From assembly GCA_963837635.1 (NCBI GenBank), contig CAWINY010000006.1, positions 124,001 through 188,000 on the forward strand: a stretch of 64,000 nt of DNA. Direction: 5' to 3'. Below the pieces are notes generated by a model. That model was not told the DNA's origin. It did not search any database and saw only the letters and a list, made by a program, of their open reading frames with translations. Shown piece by piece: positions 51,256 through 60,105 of this stretch. Position 1 is the stretch's first letter, and every line of letters starts with the position of its first letter. Source of the stretch: CAWINY01 sp963837635 (lineage in GTDB: Bacteria; Acidobacteriota; Terriglobia; Terriglobales; Acidobacteriaceae). A program made the position numbers and the translations under genes.

Positions 51256-53064
51256 TTGCCCCCCATCCTCAATGCGCAGGGCTTATCGAAGGCATTCGGC
51301 GCGGCGCCTCTGTTCCAGAACGTCTGCTTCACCGTAGGCGAAGCCGATCGCATCGGCCTGATCGGGCCGAACGGCTCCGGCAAATCGACGCTGCTGCAAA
51401 TCCTGATCGGTCGCGTGCCGCCGGATAGCGGTGAGATCGCCGTGCGCAGGCTTGCCCACCTCGGCTACATTGCGCAGGAGTCGCAGTTTGCTCAGGGTGA
51501 GACAGTTCGCTCGGTCATCGAACGCGCGCTGGCAACGGCCGGCGTACCGCAAGCCGAACGGGAAGGCCGCGCCGCTGAGACCCTGGGCCGCGTGGGATTT
51601 GACGACTTCAAGGTTGACGCCACGGCATTATCCGGCGGTTGGCGCAAGCGCCTGGCACTTGCCGAGGCCTTGGTGCTCGAGCCTGACGTTCTGCTGCTGG
51701 ACGAACCGACCAACCATCTCGATCTGGCCGGCATTGAGTGGCTCGAAGGCTTGCTGCAAAGCGCGCCCTTCGCCTGCGTGGTCGTCAGCCACGACCGCTA
51801 CTTCCTGGAAAACGTCGCCACCTCCATGGTCGAGTTGAACCGGGTTTTCCCGGAAGGCATTCTGCGGGTAGCAGGGAACTACAGCGCATTTTTGGAAAAG
51901 AAGGAGGAATTTCTGGAGGCGCAGGCCAGGCGCCAGGAGGCGCTGGAAAACCGCGTGCGCAATGAGATCGAATGGCTACGGCGCGGCCCCAAGGCCCGCA
52001 CTACCAAGGCGAAGGCGCGCATCGACCAAGCCCAGGAACTTATCAGCGAACTGGCCGGCATGGACGCGCGGGCGCGCAGTGCGTCGGCCAAGATCGATTT
52101 TTCCGCCACCGACCGCAAGACCAAACGCCTGATCGAAATGCAGCAGGTGAGCTATCGCATCGACGATCGTGTCCTGTTTGAGGACCTCGACTTTATCATC
52201 ACCGCCGGCATGCGCGTCGGATTAGTCGGGGCAAACGGCAGCGGCAAAACCACCTTGCTGCGACTGTTGCGCGGTGAGCTGCTGCCGTCCACGGGAGAAA
52301 TTCGGCGGGCCGAGGCGCTGCGCATCGTGCACTTCGATCAGAACCGCGAAATCGATCCCACGCTGACCCTGGCGCGCGCGTTGGCGCCCGACAGTGATTC
52401 CGTCGTGTATGGCGAGCGGGTGATTCACGTCGCCTCGTGGGCAGCGCGGTTCTTGTTCAGCTCCGAACAACTCAACCAGCCGGTGTCGCGGCTTTCCGGT
52501 GGCGAACGTGCGCGGATCCTCATTGCGAAGCTGATGCTGGAGCCGGCTGACGTGCTCCTGCTGGATGAGCCCACCAACGATCTGGACATTCAGACGCTGG
52601 AAATTCTTGAGGAGAGCCTGCTAGAGTATCGCGGCGCGCTGGTGATGGTCACCCACGATCGTTACCTGCTGGACCGCGTTTCCACCGTGGTGCTCGGACT
52701 GGACGGAGCAGGCGCCGCCGCGCGCTTCGCCGACTACTCGCAATGGGATGCGTGGCAGAAAGCTCGTAAGAAGTTGGTCGCTCTTGACTCCCGCCGGCAA
52801 GACCTCACTCCAGCCGCGCGCACCGCAGCCGCGCCGGGAAAGAAGAAGCTTTCCTATCTGGAAGCCCGTGAGTTTGCCACCATTGAACAACGCATCGCCG
52901 ACGCCGAGCAGGCGCTGGCGGCCAAGCGCAGCGCGTTTCAGGACCCGGCGATTGCCTGCGATGCGCCGCGCCTGCTGGCCGCCGAGGCCGAGATGATCAC
53001 CGCGCAGAAAGTCGTGGACGACCTTTACGCTCGTTGGGCAGAGTTGGAACAAAAAGGCGGCTAA
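51256..53064 (+). CDS. ABC-F family ATPase (Uup-like)
   Basis: A 602-residue protein with two ABC domains and no membrane segment. Walker A motifs are GPNGSGKST and GANGSGKTT, signature motifs LSGGWRKRLAL and LSGGERARILI, and Walker B motifs end in DEPTNHLD and DEPTNDLD. The long linker between them (FLEKKEEFLEAQARRQ) and a C-terminal helical region fit Uup-type proteins, which act on ribosomes and affect DNA repair-related transposon excision. Start TTG 51256 is used with GGAG ten bases upstream, because the family begins there. Confidence 0.92.
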   Translation: MPPILNAQGLSKAFGAAPLFQNVCFTVGEADRIGLIGPNGSGKSTLLQILIGRVPPDSGEIAVRRLAHLGYIAQESQFAQGETVRSVIERALATAGVPQAEREGRAAETLGRVGFDDFKVDATALSGGWRKRLALAEALVLEPDVLLLDEPTNHLDLAGIEWLEGLLQSAPFACVVVSHDRYFLENVATSMVELNRVFPEGILRVAGNYSAFLEKKEEFLEAQARRQEALENRVRNEIEWLRRGPKARTTKAKARIDQAQELISELAGMDARARSASAKIDFSATDRKTKRLIEMQQVSYRIDDRVLFEDLDFIITAGMRVGLVGANGSGKTTLLRLLRGELLPSTGEIRRAEALRIVHFDQNREIDPTLTLARALAPDSDSVVYGERVIHVASWAARFLFSSEQLNQPVSRLSGGERARILIAKLMLEPADVLLLDEPTNDLDIQTLEILEESLLEYRGALVMVTHDRYLLDRVSTVVLGLDGAGAAARFADYSQWDAWQKARKKLVALDSRRQDLTPAARTAAAPGKKKLSYLEAREFATIEQRIADAEQALAAKRSAFQDPAIACDAPRLLAAEAEMITAQKVVDDLYARWAELEQKGG

Positions 53065-53142
53065 TGTCCAGAGTCGTAAGTTGGCTTTACACCAGCCAAT
53101 CGTGCGTAGCATCGGCCAGGCCATTTACCTTCTGTCGACCGA

Positions 53143-53538
53143 TCACCAGACTTTGATCTTCCATCCGCTGTTTTGCCGGATCAAATCCTCCTTCACGGTG
53201 GTCGACGCCGGCTTGTCCCGGTGAAATTGTTCCGAGGGCGCGAAGGTCAGGACCACGTCGGCCTGTGCGCTATCGCCATTCTGGGTTAGCGAGGCGATCT
53301 GGTAAGACTGTAAGACTGAAGCTTCCTTACGATGCTTGATGAACTCGTCTTTACTTACTTTAGCTTTATAGGCATCGTAGTAGCACTCATAGGTGGCCGA
53401 ATAGTCCTGCTTCATCGCCGAGGCGAAGTACTTCTCTAACAATTGCCGTGGACCTCCGCCAGTGTGGCAACCCGAAGCGCATGCAAGTGCAACAATCGCC
53501 AAGGTGCTCAATACAACACTGCTCATCTTCCCAGTCAT
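53143..53538 (-). CDS. Putative lipoprotein, DUF4878-like
   Basis: A 131-residue protein with a lipoprotein-type signal (STLAIVALACASGC, cysteine 24 to be modified). The body, RQLLEKYFASAMKQDYSATYECYYDAYKAK, resembles DUF4878 or similar NTF2-like domains of secreted proteins, with no known activity. ATG 53538 has AGAGGG four bases upstream. It stands alone between an ABC-F gene and the large cytochrome gene. Confidence 0.75.
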   Translation of the reverse strand: MTGKMSSVVLSTLAIVALACASGCHTGGGPRQLLEKYFASAMKQDYSATYECYYDAYKAKVSKDEFIKHRKEASVLQSYQIASLTQNGDSAQADVVLTFAPSEQFHRDKPASTTVKEDLIRQNSGWKIKVW

Positions 53539-53648
53539 GATCCCTCTTTATGCTTCTGATTATAGTAGACGGTGGAACGTAACAGCATCCACCGTAGGGA
53601 AAAGTTCGAGATGGGGGTCCGAAGACCCCCATCTCGAAGCTAGACATC

Positions 53649-56600
53649 TTAGTCGTCGGTGTGCGTGCCGGAGGTGGTGCCGGACGTTCCAGAGGTCGAG
53701 GTCGAGACCCCTCCCCGGTGCATGCTATGCGAACCGTAGCCGGTATGGCACACATTGCAGTTCCAGATCCAGTAGTTGTCTCCCTGGAGCGCTTGGCTGA
53801 CGACGCTATCCGCGGGGTTCGAGGAGGTACTTTCGGCGTGCGTGCTGTTATGGCACGCTTCACAGTAGATCCTGCCGTTCATGTCCCCGTCGGGTGCGTT
53901 CTGTAGAGTTGAATTCCTATACAGAGTGTTACTGTTTTCGCCGTAGGCCGAAGAGTGGCATTGTACGCACTTCGGCTCCTGCAGCCATGGCTGGCGGCCA
54001 TTCTGCATTGAAGCAGTCATGGCATACATATCGCCGTGACAATCCACACAACTCTTGCCGGCGCGAGCCATAATTCCGCGTAGGCATTGCGTCTTGGGTC
54101 CCGGGTGGCAGTTATAGCAACCGGGGACCGTGTTCGCCGAGTACGTGGTGAAGTTCATCTTGTCCTTGTGCTGGTTGTGAATGGCCAACGAGAGGCTCTC
54201 CACGCCAGCAGCGCCCATCATTCCCAAGGCATTGCTCGAGTGACAGCTAGCGCACGCGTGGGGTTTACCAGCGTTGTAGTCGGCTACCAAGTTGGTGCCG
54301 CTCATCAAGTCGTGTTGATGCAGGATGGACAGCTGCGGGTTGAGGGTTGAATCCATGCTCGCAGTGCCGTGGCAATTGCTGCACATCAGCTCAGTCGACA
54401 CAGGGGCAACCACATTCGAGGTTTGGAGCAGATTGCCGGAGGAATCCTTGACGGTGATGACAGCGGTTCCGTACGGATCCCAGGTGCCGTCATCGTCGTA
54501 GGGCGTGATGGGGATGCCCACGGCTTGATAGCTCAAACTCTTCGAGTCCAGTGTCATATTCCCGGCAAGTTTCGTGCCGGATATACCGACATTGGCCGGC
54601 ACATTCCAGCCGTACTTGGCCGCGTAAGTCCAGAAATTGGTATGCAGGGTTGAATTGGTTTTCTTCGGGAAGGAGTAGCTTACTACGATGCCGCTCCTGA
54701 TTAAGCTAGCGCCTTCGCCACCATGTTGAAAGACCTGCGCATGCAACGTGTTGTAGGGAGGGAGCACGGCGAAATACGAATAGTCGTTCTGGTCGCAGTG
54801 CATGCCCAGATCGTTCCAGGCGAAGACCACGTACTTCATGTTACTGGCCGGCGGTGTTTGTGTGCCGTAGGACTTGGTCAAGCTCCAGTTGTTGGTGCTG
54901 GTGGCCCCGCCAGCGACCGTGGCCATTTGGGTCGTGCTCAGATAACCATTGGCCGAGATCGTGAGCGTATAGGTACCCGCTGCCTTGCTAAAGGTATAGG
55001 CTCCGGTGCTGCCTGTATAGGTGAGCTGACCCGTGTTGTCCGCGATTTTGGCGCCAGTGATTACCGCGCCGGTGACGATATCCTTCACTGTTCCGTTTAT
55101 GCTTCCGTTGCCACTAGCAGCTGCGGTGATCGTAACTGTCGCTGAGGCTGACTTGCTGGTATCGGCAACGCTGGTGGCCTTCACGGTGTAGGTTCCCGCC
55201 GTACTGGGCGCGGTGTACAAGCCGTTGGGGGCGTTCGTCGACCAGGTCACAGCGGTGTTGCTGCTGCCGGTAACGGTGGCCGAGAACTGCTTGGTGCCTC
55301 CCGTCGACAACGACGCGGAGGTGGGCGCGATGGCGACCGAGACCACCCCAGGCGCGGTGACCGTAACTGTCGCCGAGGCTGACTTGGTGGGATCGGCGAC
55401 GCTGGTGGCCGTCACGGTGTAGGTTCCCGCCGTGTTGGGCGCGGTGTACAAGCCGTTGGGGGCGTTCGTCGACCAGGTCACAGCGGTGTTGCTGTTGCCG
55501 GTAACGGTGGCCGAGAACTGCTTTGTGCCTCCCGTCGACAACGACGCGGAGGTGGGCGCGATGGCGACCGAGACCACCCCAGGTGCGGTGACCGTAACTG
55601 TCGCCGAGGCTGACTTGGTGTTATCGGCGGCGCTGGTGGCCGTCACGGTGTAGGTCCCGGCCGTACTGGGCGCGGTGTACAGGCCGCCGGGGGCGTTCGT
55701 CGACCAGTTCACTGCGGTGTTGCTGCTGCCGGTCACCGTGGCCGAGAACTGCTTGGTGGCTCCCGTCGACAGTGACGCGGAAGTGGGCGTGATGGCGACC
55801 GAGACCACCCCAGGTGCGGTGACCGTAACTGTCGCCGAGGCTGACTTGGTGTTATCGGCGGCGCTGGTGGCCGTCACGGTGTAGGTCCCGGCCGTACTGG
55901 GCGCGGTGTACAGGCCGCCGGGGGCGTTCGTCGACCAGTTCACAGCGGTGTTGCTGCTTCCGGTCACGGTGGCCGAGAACTGCTTTGTGGCTCCCGTCAA
56001 CAGCGACGCGGAGGTGGGCGTGATGGCGACCGAGACCGCTGCTGCCCCTGGGTTTACCGTGATGGTTAGCGATCCCTTGCCCGTGGATCCTCCGGTGCCG
56101 CCCGAAATGGAAGCGCCGTACATCGTTACCGTGGTCGGAACTGTAACGGTCGGGGCGGTCCAGTTGAAGGTCCAGCGCAGAGGGGCAGTAGAGAGGTGCG
56201 CGGTGTGTGTAATCTCACCATTCATTACCTGTAAGCCCGCGGGCTGCGTCGCGGGGAAGGTTCCACCCGTGGCGGACACATCCAACCCACTGTTCGGGCT
56301 GCCGCTATTGGTCAGGGTATAAGTGTTGTTTGTGGAACCGGAAGTGACGGTCACCGGACCGCTAATCGCTATCGTCGGCGCTGGAGTACCCTGACTGTGG
56401 CAAGACGTGCAGGTAGCTCCGTTAGACACTAGTGGATTGCCTGAGTGCCCGGAGATGCCGTTGTCATGTGCGTAGGCGGCGATGGCCGCAAAAACAATTA
56501 GGAACGCGATCAGGCCGATGCGGAATGTTCGCGTGGAGAACTCTACTCTTCTTCTCACTCTAATTAACCCCCATGCTTGCTTGTTGTCACGACTGCGCAT
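53649..56600 (-). CDS. Large exported multiheme protein with tandem Ig-like repeats
   Basis: A 983-residue protein. After a membrane signal (FRIGLIAFLIVFAAIAAYA) comes one CxxCH (CTSCHSQG) and a domain like choice-of-anchor V. Then four Ig-like (Big_2) repeats of 77 residues follow, each close to SVAITPTSASLLTGATKQFS. A carboxypeptidase-regulatory-like domain (SINGTVKDIVTGAVITGAK) comes next. The C terminus has seven further CxxCH motifs, CSNCH, CASCH, CYNCH, CVDCH, CVQCH, CEACH and CNVCH, giving eight in all. It is probably an extracellular electron carrier held away from the cell by the Ig repeats. ATG 56600 is the first start. Confidence 0.87.
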   Translation of the reverse strand: MRSRDNKQAWGLIRVRRRVEFSTRTFRIGLIAFLIVFAAIAAYAHDNGISGHSGNPLVSNGATCTSCHSQGTPAPTIAISGPVTVTSGSTNNTYTLTNSGSPNSGLDVSATGGTFPATQPAGLQVMNGEITHTAHLSTAPLRWTFNWTAPTVTVPTTVTMYGASISGGTGGSTGKGSLTITVNPGAAAVSVAITPTSASLLTGATKQFSATVTGSSNTAVNWSTNAPGGLYTAPSTAGTYTVTATSAADNTKSASATVTVTAPGVVSVAITPTSASLSTGATKQFSATVTGSSNTAVNWSTNAPGGLYTAPSTAGTYTVTATSAADNTKSASATVTVTAPGVVSVAIAPTSASLSTGGTKQFSATVTGNSNTAVTWSTNAPNGLYTAPNTAGTYTVTATSVADPTKSASATVTVTAPGVVSVAIAPTSASLSTGGTKQFSATVTGSSNTAVTWSTNAPNGLYTAPSTAGTYTVKATSVADTSKSASATVTITAAASGNGSINGTVKDIVTGAVITGAKIADNTGQLTYTGSTGAYTFSKAAGTYTLTISANGYLSTTQMATVAGGATSTNNWSLTKSYGTQTPPASNMKYVVFAWNDLGMHCDQNDYSYFAVLPPYNTLHAQVFQHGGEGASLIRSGIVVSYSFPKKTNSTLHTNFWTYAAKYGWNVPANVGISGTKLAGNMTLDSKSLSYQAVGIPITPYDDDGTWDPYGTAVITVKDSSGNLLQTSNVVAPVSTELMCSNCHGTASMDSTLNPQLSILHQHDLMSGTNLVADYNAGKPHACASCHSSNALGMMGAAGVESLSLAIHNQHKDKMNFTTYSANTVPGCYNCHPGPKTQCLRGIMARAGKSCVDCHGDMYAMTASMQNGRQPWLQEPKCVQCHSSAYGENSNTLYRNSTLQNAPDGDMNGRIYCEACHNSTHAESTSSNPADSVVSQALQGDNYWIWNCNVCHTGYGSHSMHRGGVSTSTSGTSGTTSGTHTDD
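55130..56053 (-). repeat. Four tandem 231-base repeats in the multiheme gene
   Basis: Units recur every 231 bases (for example at 55213, 55444, 55675 and 55906), exactly 77 codons. The middle units are nearly identical in DNA, which indicates recent duplication or gene conversion. Edges are approximate. Confidence 0.85.
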
Positions 56601-58085
56601 TCCACTGATGCGACCGTTGTTCAGCGGTACGTCAGCGCGAATACCCCTCGGCGGCGCTGTGGCTAACCACCGAACTTTGTGCTAATCGCATCACGTTTTC
56701 CGTTTCCCCTTCGCAATAGAGTTTGGTTACAGGATTGAGACTCCTACGCCCGGATATCCGGGGAACGATCCTTGTTCTCGTGAATGCGGTGCGTTCCCCT
56801 GAACGTGTTACTTCCTTCCGGGGTGGTTGATCTCGTAGCCCTCTCCGAACAACCAAAGGCGAGAGCTCTGAATAAATAGCGAGTTTGCGAAGTTGCGCAA
56901 ATATTAAGGTGACAACGCGAATACTGCAGCAGTTTCCGCCATTGCGCGAGATTACCGGGGGATACTGACCTTTAGAACCATTTTGGTGTCCTTCAGGGTT
57001 AATGGATCGTAAGGGGTTTATAGGTCGCTGAAGAGAACGCCTCAGGCTTTCTATGTATGCTGACACCCCAAAAGCGATCTGCACGGTTCCCCTCGTACGC
57101 ACCGGCGCATACGTCTCCCTTGGTTGTCCAAAGACGTGTGCCAGTGACTTGGTATCTTTATGGTAACTAGGAAAGGCAACTCTGTTGCCAGTGCTCTTGC
57201 CGTGGGGCGACTCATCGTAGGCTATTGAATTGACAGGGACTGTAAGGCGTACAGATGCGATCTTCTGCTTAGCGCTCAATAGGGTGGGATTAAGGTGACA
57301 GGTGTGCAGAATATCGGCAGTGTCAGGTATTTATTACTCCAGCTTGTTTCATAAGCGCCACCGATATGCAGGTTCCTAGCCTCGGCTCAGGACAAGCGCT
57401 TCGACTCTGACCAGCCACCGGCAGCAAGCCGACAGCGGCGCTTGCTGGGGAGTCCGCGCATGCGGCAGGTCAAACGCGGGCTTGATGCATCCCGGCGCGG
57501 GCCTCGCTCAGGATCACAGTATTGTTTGGCTAAACGGGATCGGGTAAGGATATAAGGATGGCGGTTACGGACCGGAGCCATGCTGCTACGGCCACGCTGT
57601 CGGCCAAGATTCCCAGATCTTGGTTGGCCGCTTCCTCGATAATCCGACCAGCGGATCTCCGAAGGTGGTTCCGGCTCCGAGTTGTCGGATCGCGTTCCTC
57701 AACAGGCTTGGCCGCCTCCAAAGTATGGCCGACAGGGCATCGTGGTCCTTTGCCGAACGCTCAGTCTGGAGCATCCCCGATTTTGTTCAGCGCTACACCG
57801 TGTGCCGTGACAATAAGTGGAACTACCGTACCCGGTAGTGGCATGACGCGGACCGTTCATGTTGTTTAGAACAGGACGATATCGGACAGTCTGGAGTCTT
57901 GGCGACTAAATTGATCCAGATGATTAAAATTCACGTAACTAACTTAAAATAAACTACTTATCTCGTTCTGCACGGGGTCGATGAGACTCATGGAAGCCGG
58001 CTTGCACTATCCAGGACTAGCCACGATCGACCCCTGGCAAGACGGTGTCGGTAAAATTCCGGGCGCATGTACAGACTGCTTCATT
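56601..58085. other. Gene-poor 1.5 kb region
   Basis: No convincing gene. The open frames here (for example 56632-57279 on the minus strand) have no similarity and rather even codon use. The region is AT-richer than the genes on either side. It may contain degraded DNA or regulatory sequence for the divergent cytochrome genes. Confidence 0.5.
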
Positions 58086-59270
58086 ATGGCGAGAACAGAC
58101 GAACAGTATCGATCGATCCAGTTCCTATGCGTCATTATCGTCTTGGCCACATCGCTATTCGGCGAAACGGTTGGGTCTCAAGATCCTCCGGTTACGACCG
58201 TGGCGGGCGAAAGCTGGCTCAACCACCTCAATAGGGCGTTTAGCGATACCAGCATGGGCAAGACGGGGCGACTAGGGCCGGCACCTACGCAGCCAGAGGA
58301 TGCTCGCTACTATCCACTGGCATCGCCCGGCGTCAATACGCATGCGGTAATTCTCCACGGTTCCGACCTGTACCGCCTAAATTGCCGGGGATGCCACGGG
58401 GAATCCGGCCTGGGCGCTCCGCCGGAGATCAACTCCGTCATTAACCCGGTCCGGTCGACTTCGGTCGCGATCATTCTGCAGCAAATGAAGAACCGCGGAA
58501 TGGAAATAGGCCAGAACGATGCCGCGGAGCTTGCAAGGCAGTCCAAGGCGAGCTTGATGCAACGACTCCACCATGGGGGGCAGGACATGCCCCCATTCCC
58601 CCATCTAAGTGAAGCCGAGATCCGTTCGCTGTTCGCCTACTTGAAACAGATTGCGGGGGTTCCGGGCGCAGAGAGCGAGCAAGCAACGGTAAGAGAATCA
58701 CCGGTCCGGGTGGGCGAGCACCTTGTAAAGTCTACCTGTCACACCTGTCACAGCGCGGCAGGGCCCAACCCCAACCCCCAGCAGCTTCTGGACGGCGCGA
58801 TCCCACCGCTCAACACCCTCACCACGCGGTTGAGCCTGCCCGACTTTGTCCGCAAAGTCACGAACGGGGCGCCCATCTTCATGGGCTCGCCACCACTGCT
58901 CTGCAGGGGCAGGATGCCGGTGTTCTACTACTTGAGCCAGGACGAGGCTGCGGATGTGTACCTCTACCTCTCGCTCTATCCGCCGTATGCGCAGGGTCAG
59001 ACAGCAGGCAAGGTAGAGCGCATCCAGACAGTTGTCAGCCCTTCCTCAGTACCGTACACCGAGCCGAGGGAAGGTCTGCAGCCACGCAAAGGTGTTATTA
59101 GCACAATGGGCACGTTGCGGCTTGTTGTGATATTCCTGCTGCTAGCAGGCGGTCTGGGATTCACGGTGTTTGAGTTTCGGCGGCTTTCAGTGCAGAGCAA
59201 AGGCCGCGAGCTGGCCGCGGAATGCGAAAGCTCCGCCTCGAGAGAAGCCCGCATGGACAAAGGCGCATAA
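58086..59270 (+). CDS. Diheme cytochrome c protein, membrane-anchored
   Basis: A 394-residue protein with an N-terminal signal or anchor (IQFLCVIIVLATSLFG), two cytochrome c domains with heme motifs CRGCHGESG and CHTCHSAAG, and a C-terminal membrane helix (LRLVVIFLLLAGGLGFTV). The segments between have MPPFPHLSEAEIRSLFAYL, where Met is the likely sixth heme ligand. It is likely a periplasmic electron carrier. ATG 58086 gives a good signal; ATG 57981 is also open and would add 35 residues. It may work with the multiheme protein encoded on the other strand. Confidence 0.82.
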   Translation: MARTDEQYRSIQFLCVIIVLATSLFGETVGSQDPPVTTVAGESWLNHLNRAFSDTSMGKTGRLGPAPTQPEDARYYPLASPGVNTHAVILHGSDLYRLNCRGCHGESGLGAPPEINSVINPVRSTSVAIILQQMKNRGMEIGQNDAAELARQSKASLMQRLHHGGQDMPPFPHLSEAEIRSLFAYLKQIAGVPGAESEQATVRESPVRVGEHLVKSTCHTCHSAAGPNPNPQQLLDGAIPPLNTLTTRLSLPDFVRKVTNGAPIFMGSPPLLCRGRMPVFYYLSQDEAADVYLYLSLYPPYAQGQTAGKVERIQTVVSPSSVPYTEPREGLQPRKGVISTMGTLRLVVIFLLLAGGLGFTVFEFRRLSVQSKGRELAAECESSASREARMDKGA

Positions 59271-59836
59271 AGGTCAATCTAGACCACCTCAATCGCGGCG
59301 CTTCCATCCGTTTCCCCATTCGGGGTGTGGCGACGCCTTGGAAGCTCCTTTGGTTGTCCCCCGTGCACAGTCGCTAGTGCCTGGTTCCTGCTGGTCCAAA
59401 CTGGTGGATTGTTCTTAACGGAATGTAACCGGAAGTACCACTCCTTCTGAGGTGCTCGTGCTACCACTATGTGGTAGGCAAGTTCCCAACCTGCCGAACG
59501 ACTGAACCCTTGACTTGTGTATTTCCGGTTTGTCGCAGAAAAGTGCACTGTCCAAAACTGTGGGAATTTGCCCGATAATATCGAGTTTTGCGATTACTAC
59601 TAAGCTATCCTGACCGGCGAGTGTTGCCTTCGCATTCAATATCCAGCAATTCTGGAATTGCAGTTGCAACTCTAATCCGCGAAACGCCATGCTTGCCGGC
59701 TTCCCTGGGCCAGGTGTTGAGCATAGGTCGGGAGTGTTAGATGTCGATTGCACCACTGTCGTTTCCGGTACCATTACCTTCGTCGCCACCATCCCTGCCG
59801 TGTGGACCAGCGCTTTTGTGTGACCATTGTAACTGC
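59271..59836. other. Unassigned stretch between cytochrome and HTH genes
   Basis: About 565 bases. The minus strand has two open frames (59415-59843 and 59279-59548) overlapping in different frames, with no recognisable domain. They could be a decayed gene. I see no promoter or RNA structure that stands out. Confidence 0.4.
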
Positions 59837-60007
59837 ATGTCACAGTTCGTCAGCGTATCGCGGGCCGTCCGTCTGGTCGCAATCAGTCGTTCCACAATCT
59901 ACTACTGGATGAAGCGCGGATGGGTCCACTGGCGACTGTTGCCCAGCGGCCGTCGCATGATCTGTTGGAAATCACTGAGCCATTCCAGTTCTGAACTTGA
60001 AGGGTAG
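59837..60007 (+). CDS. Small helix-turn-helix protein, excisionase-like
   Basis: A 56-residue protein beginning MSQFVSVSRAVRLVAISRST, with the pattern of HTH_17 (MerR/excisionase-like) domains: VSVSRAVRLVAISRSTIYYW and RGWVHWRLLPSGRRMI. It may bind DNA and control the secretin gene that follows, or be a remnant of a mobile element; no integrase is seen. The start is uncertain, as no strong ribosome binding site is found; an upstream ATG at 59741 is also open. The C terminus is poorly conserved. Confidence 0.55.
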   Translation: MSQFVSVSRAVRLVAISRSTIYYWMKRGWVHWRLLPSGRRMICWKSLSHSSSELEG

Positions 60008-60105
60008 GCTGCAAGTTGCGGGCAGAGCGAGCTGAGCCGTGGCGTGCGCGACAGACGTGCACGCCACGGCTCAACCGCCTTTACCTCTGAAATTAGATTG
60101 TTTCC

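Noticed and set aside
55130..56053. Regular repeat considered as a CRISPR-like array
   Set aside because: The unit of 231 bases is a multiple of three, stays in frame and encodes Ig-like domains.
56632..57279. 215-codon minus-strand frame in the gene-poor region
   Set aside because: No family, no signal, no clear ribosome binding site and unremarkable codon use. It is probably non-coding.
57558..57869. Small plus-strand frame of 103 codons
   Set aside because: No recognisable motif and overlapping frames on both strands look equally likely.
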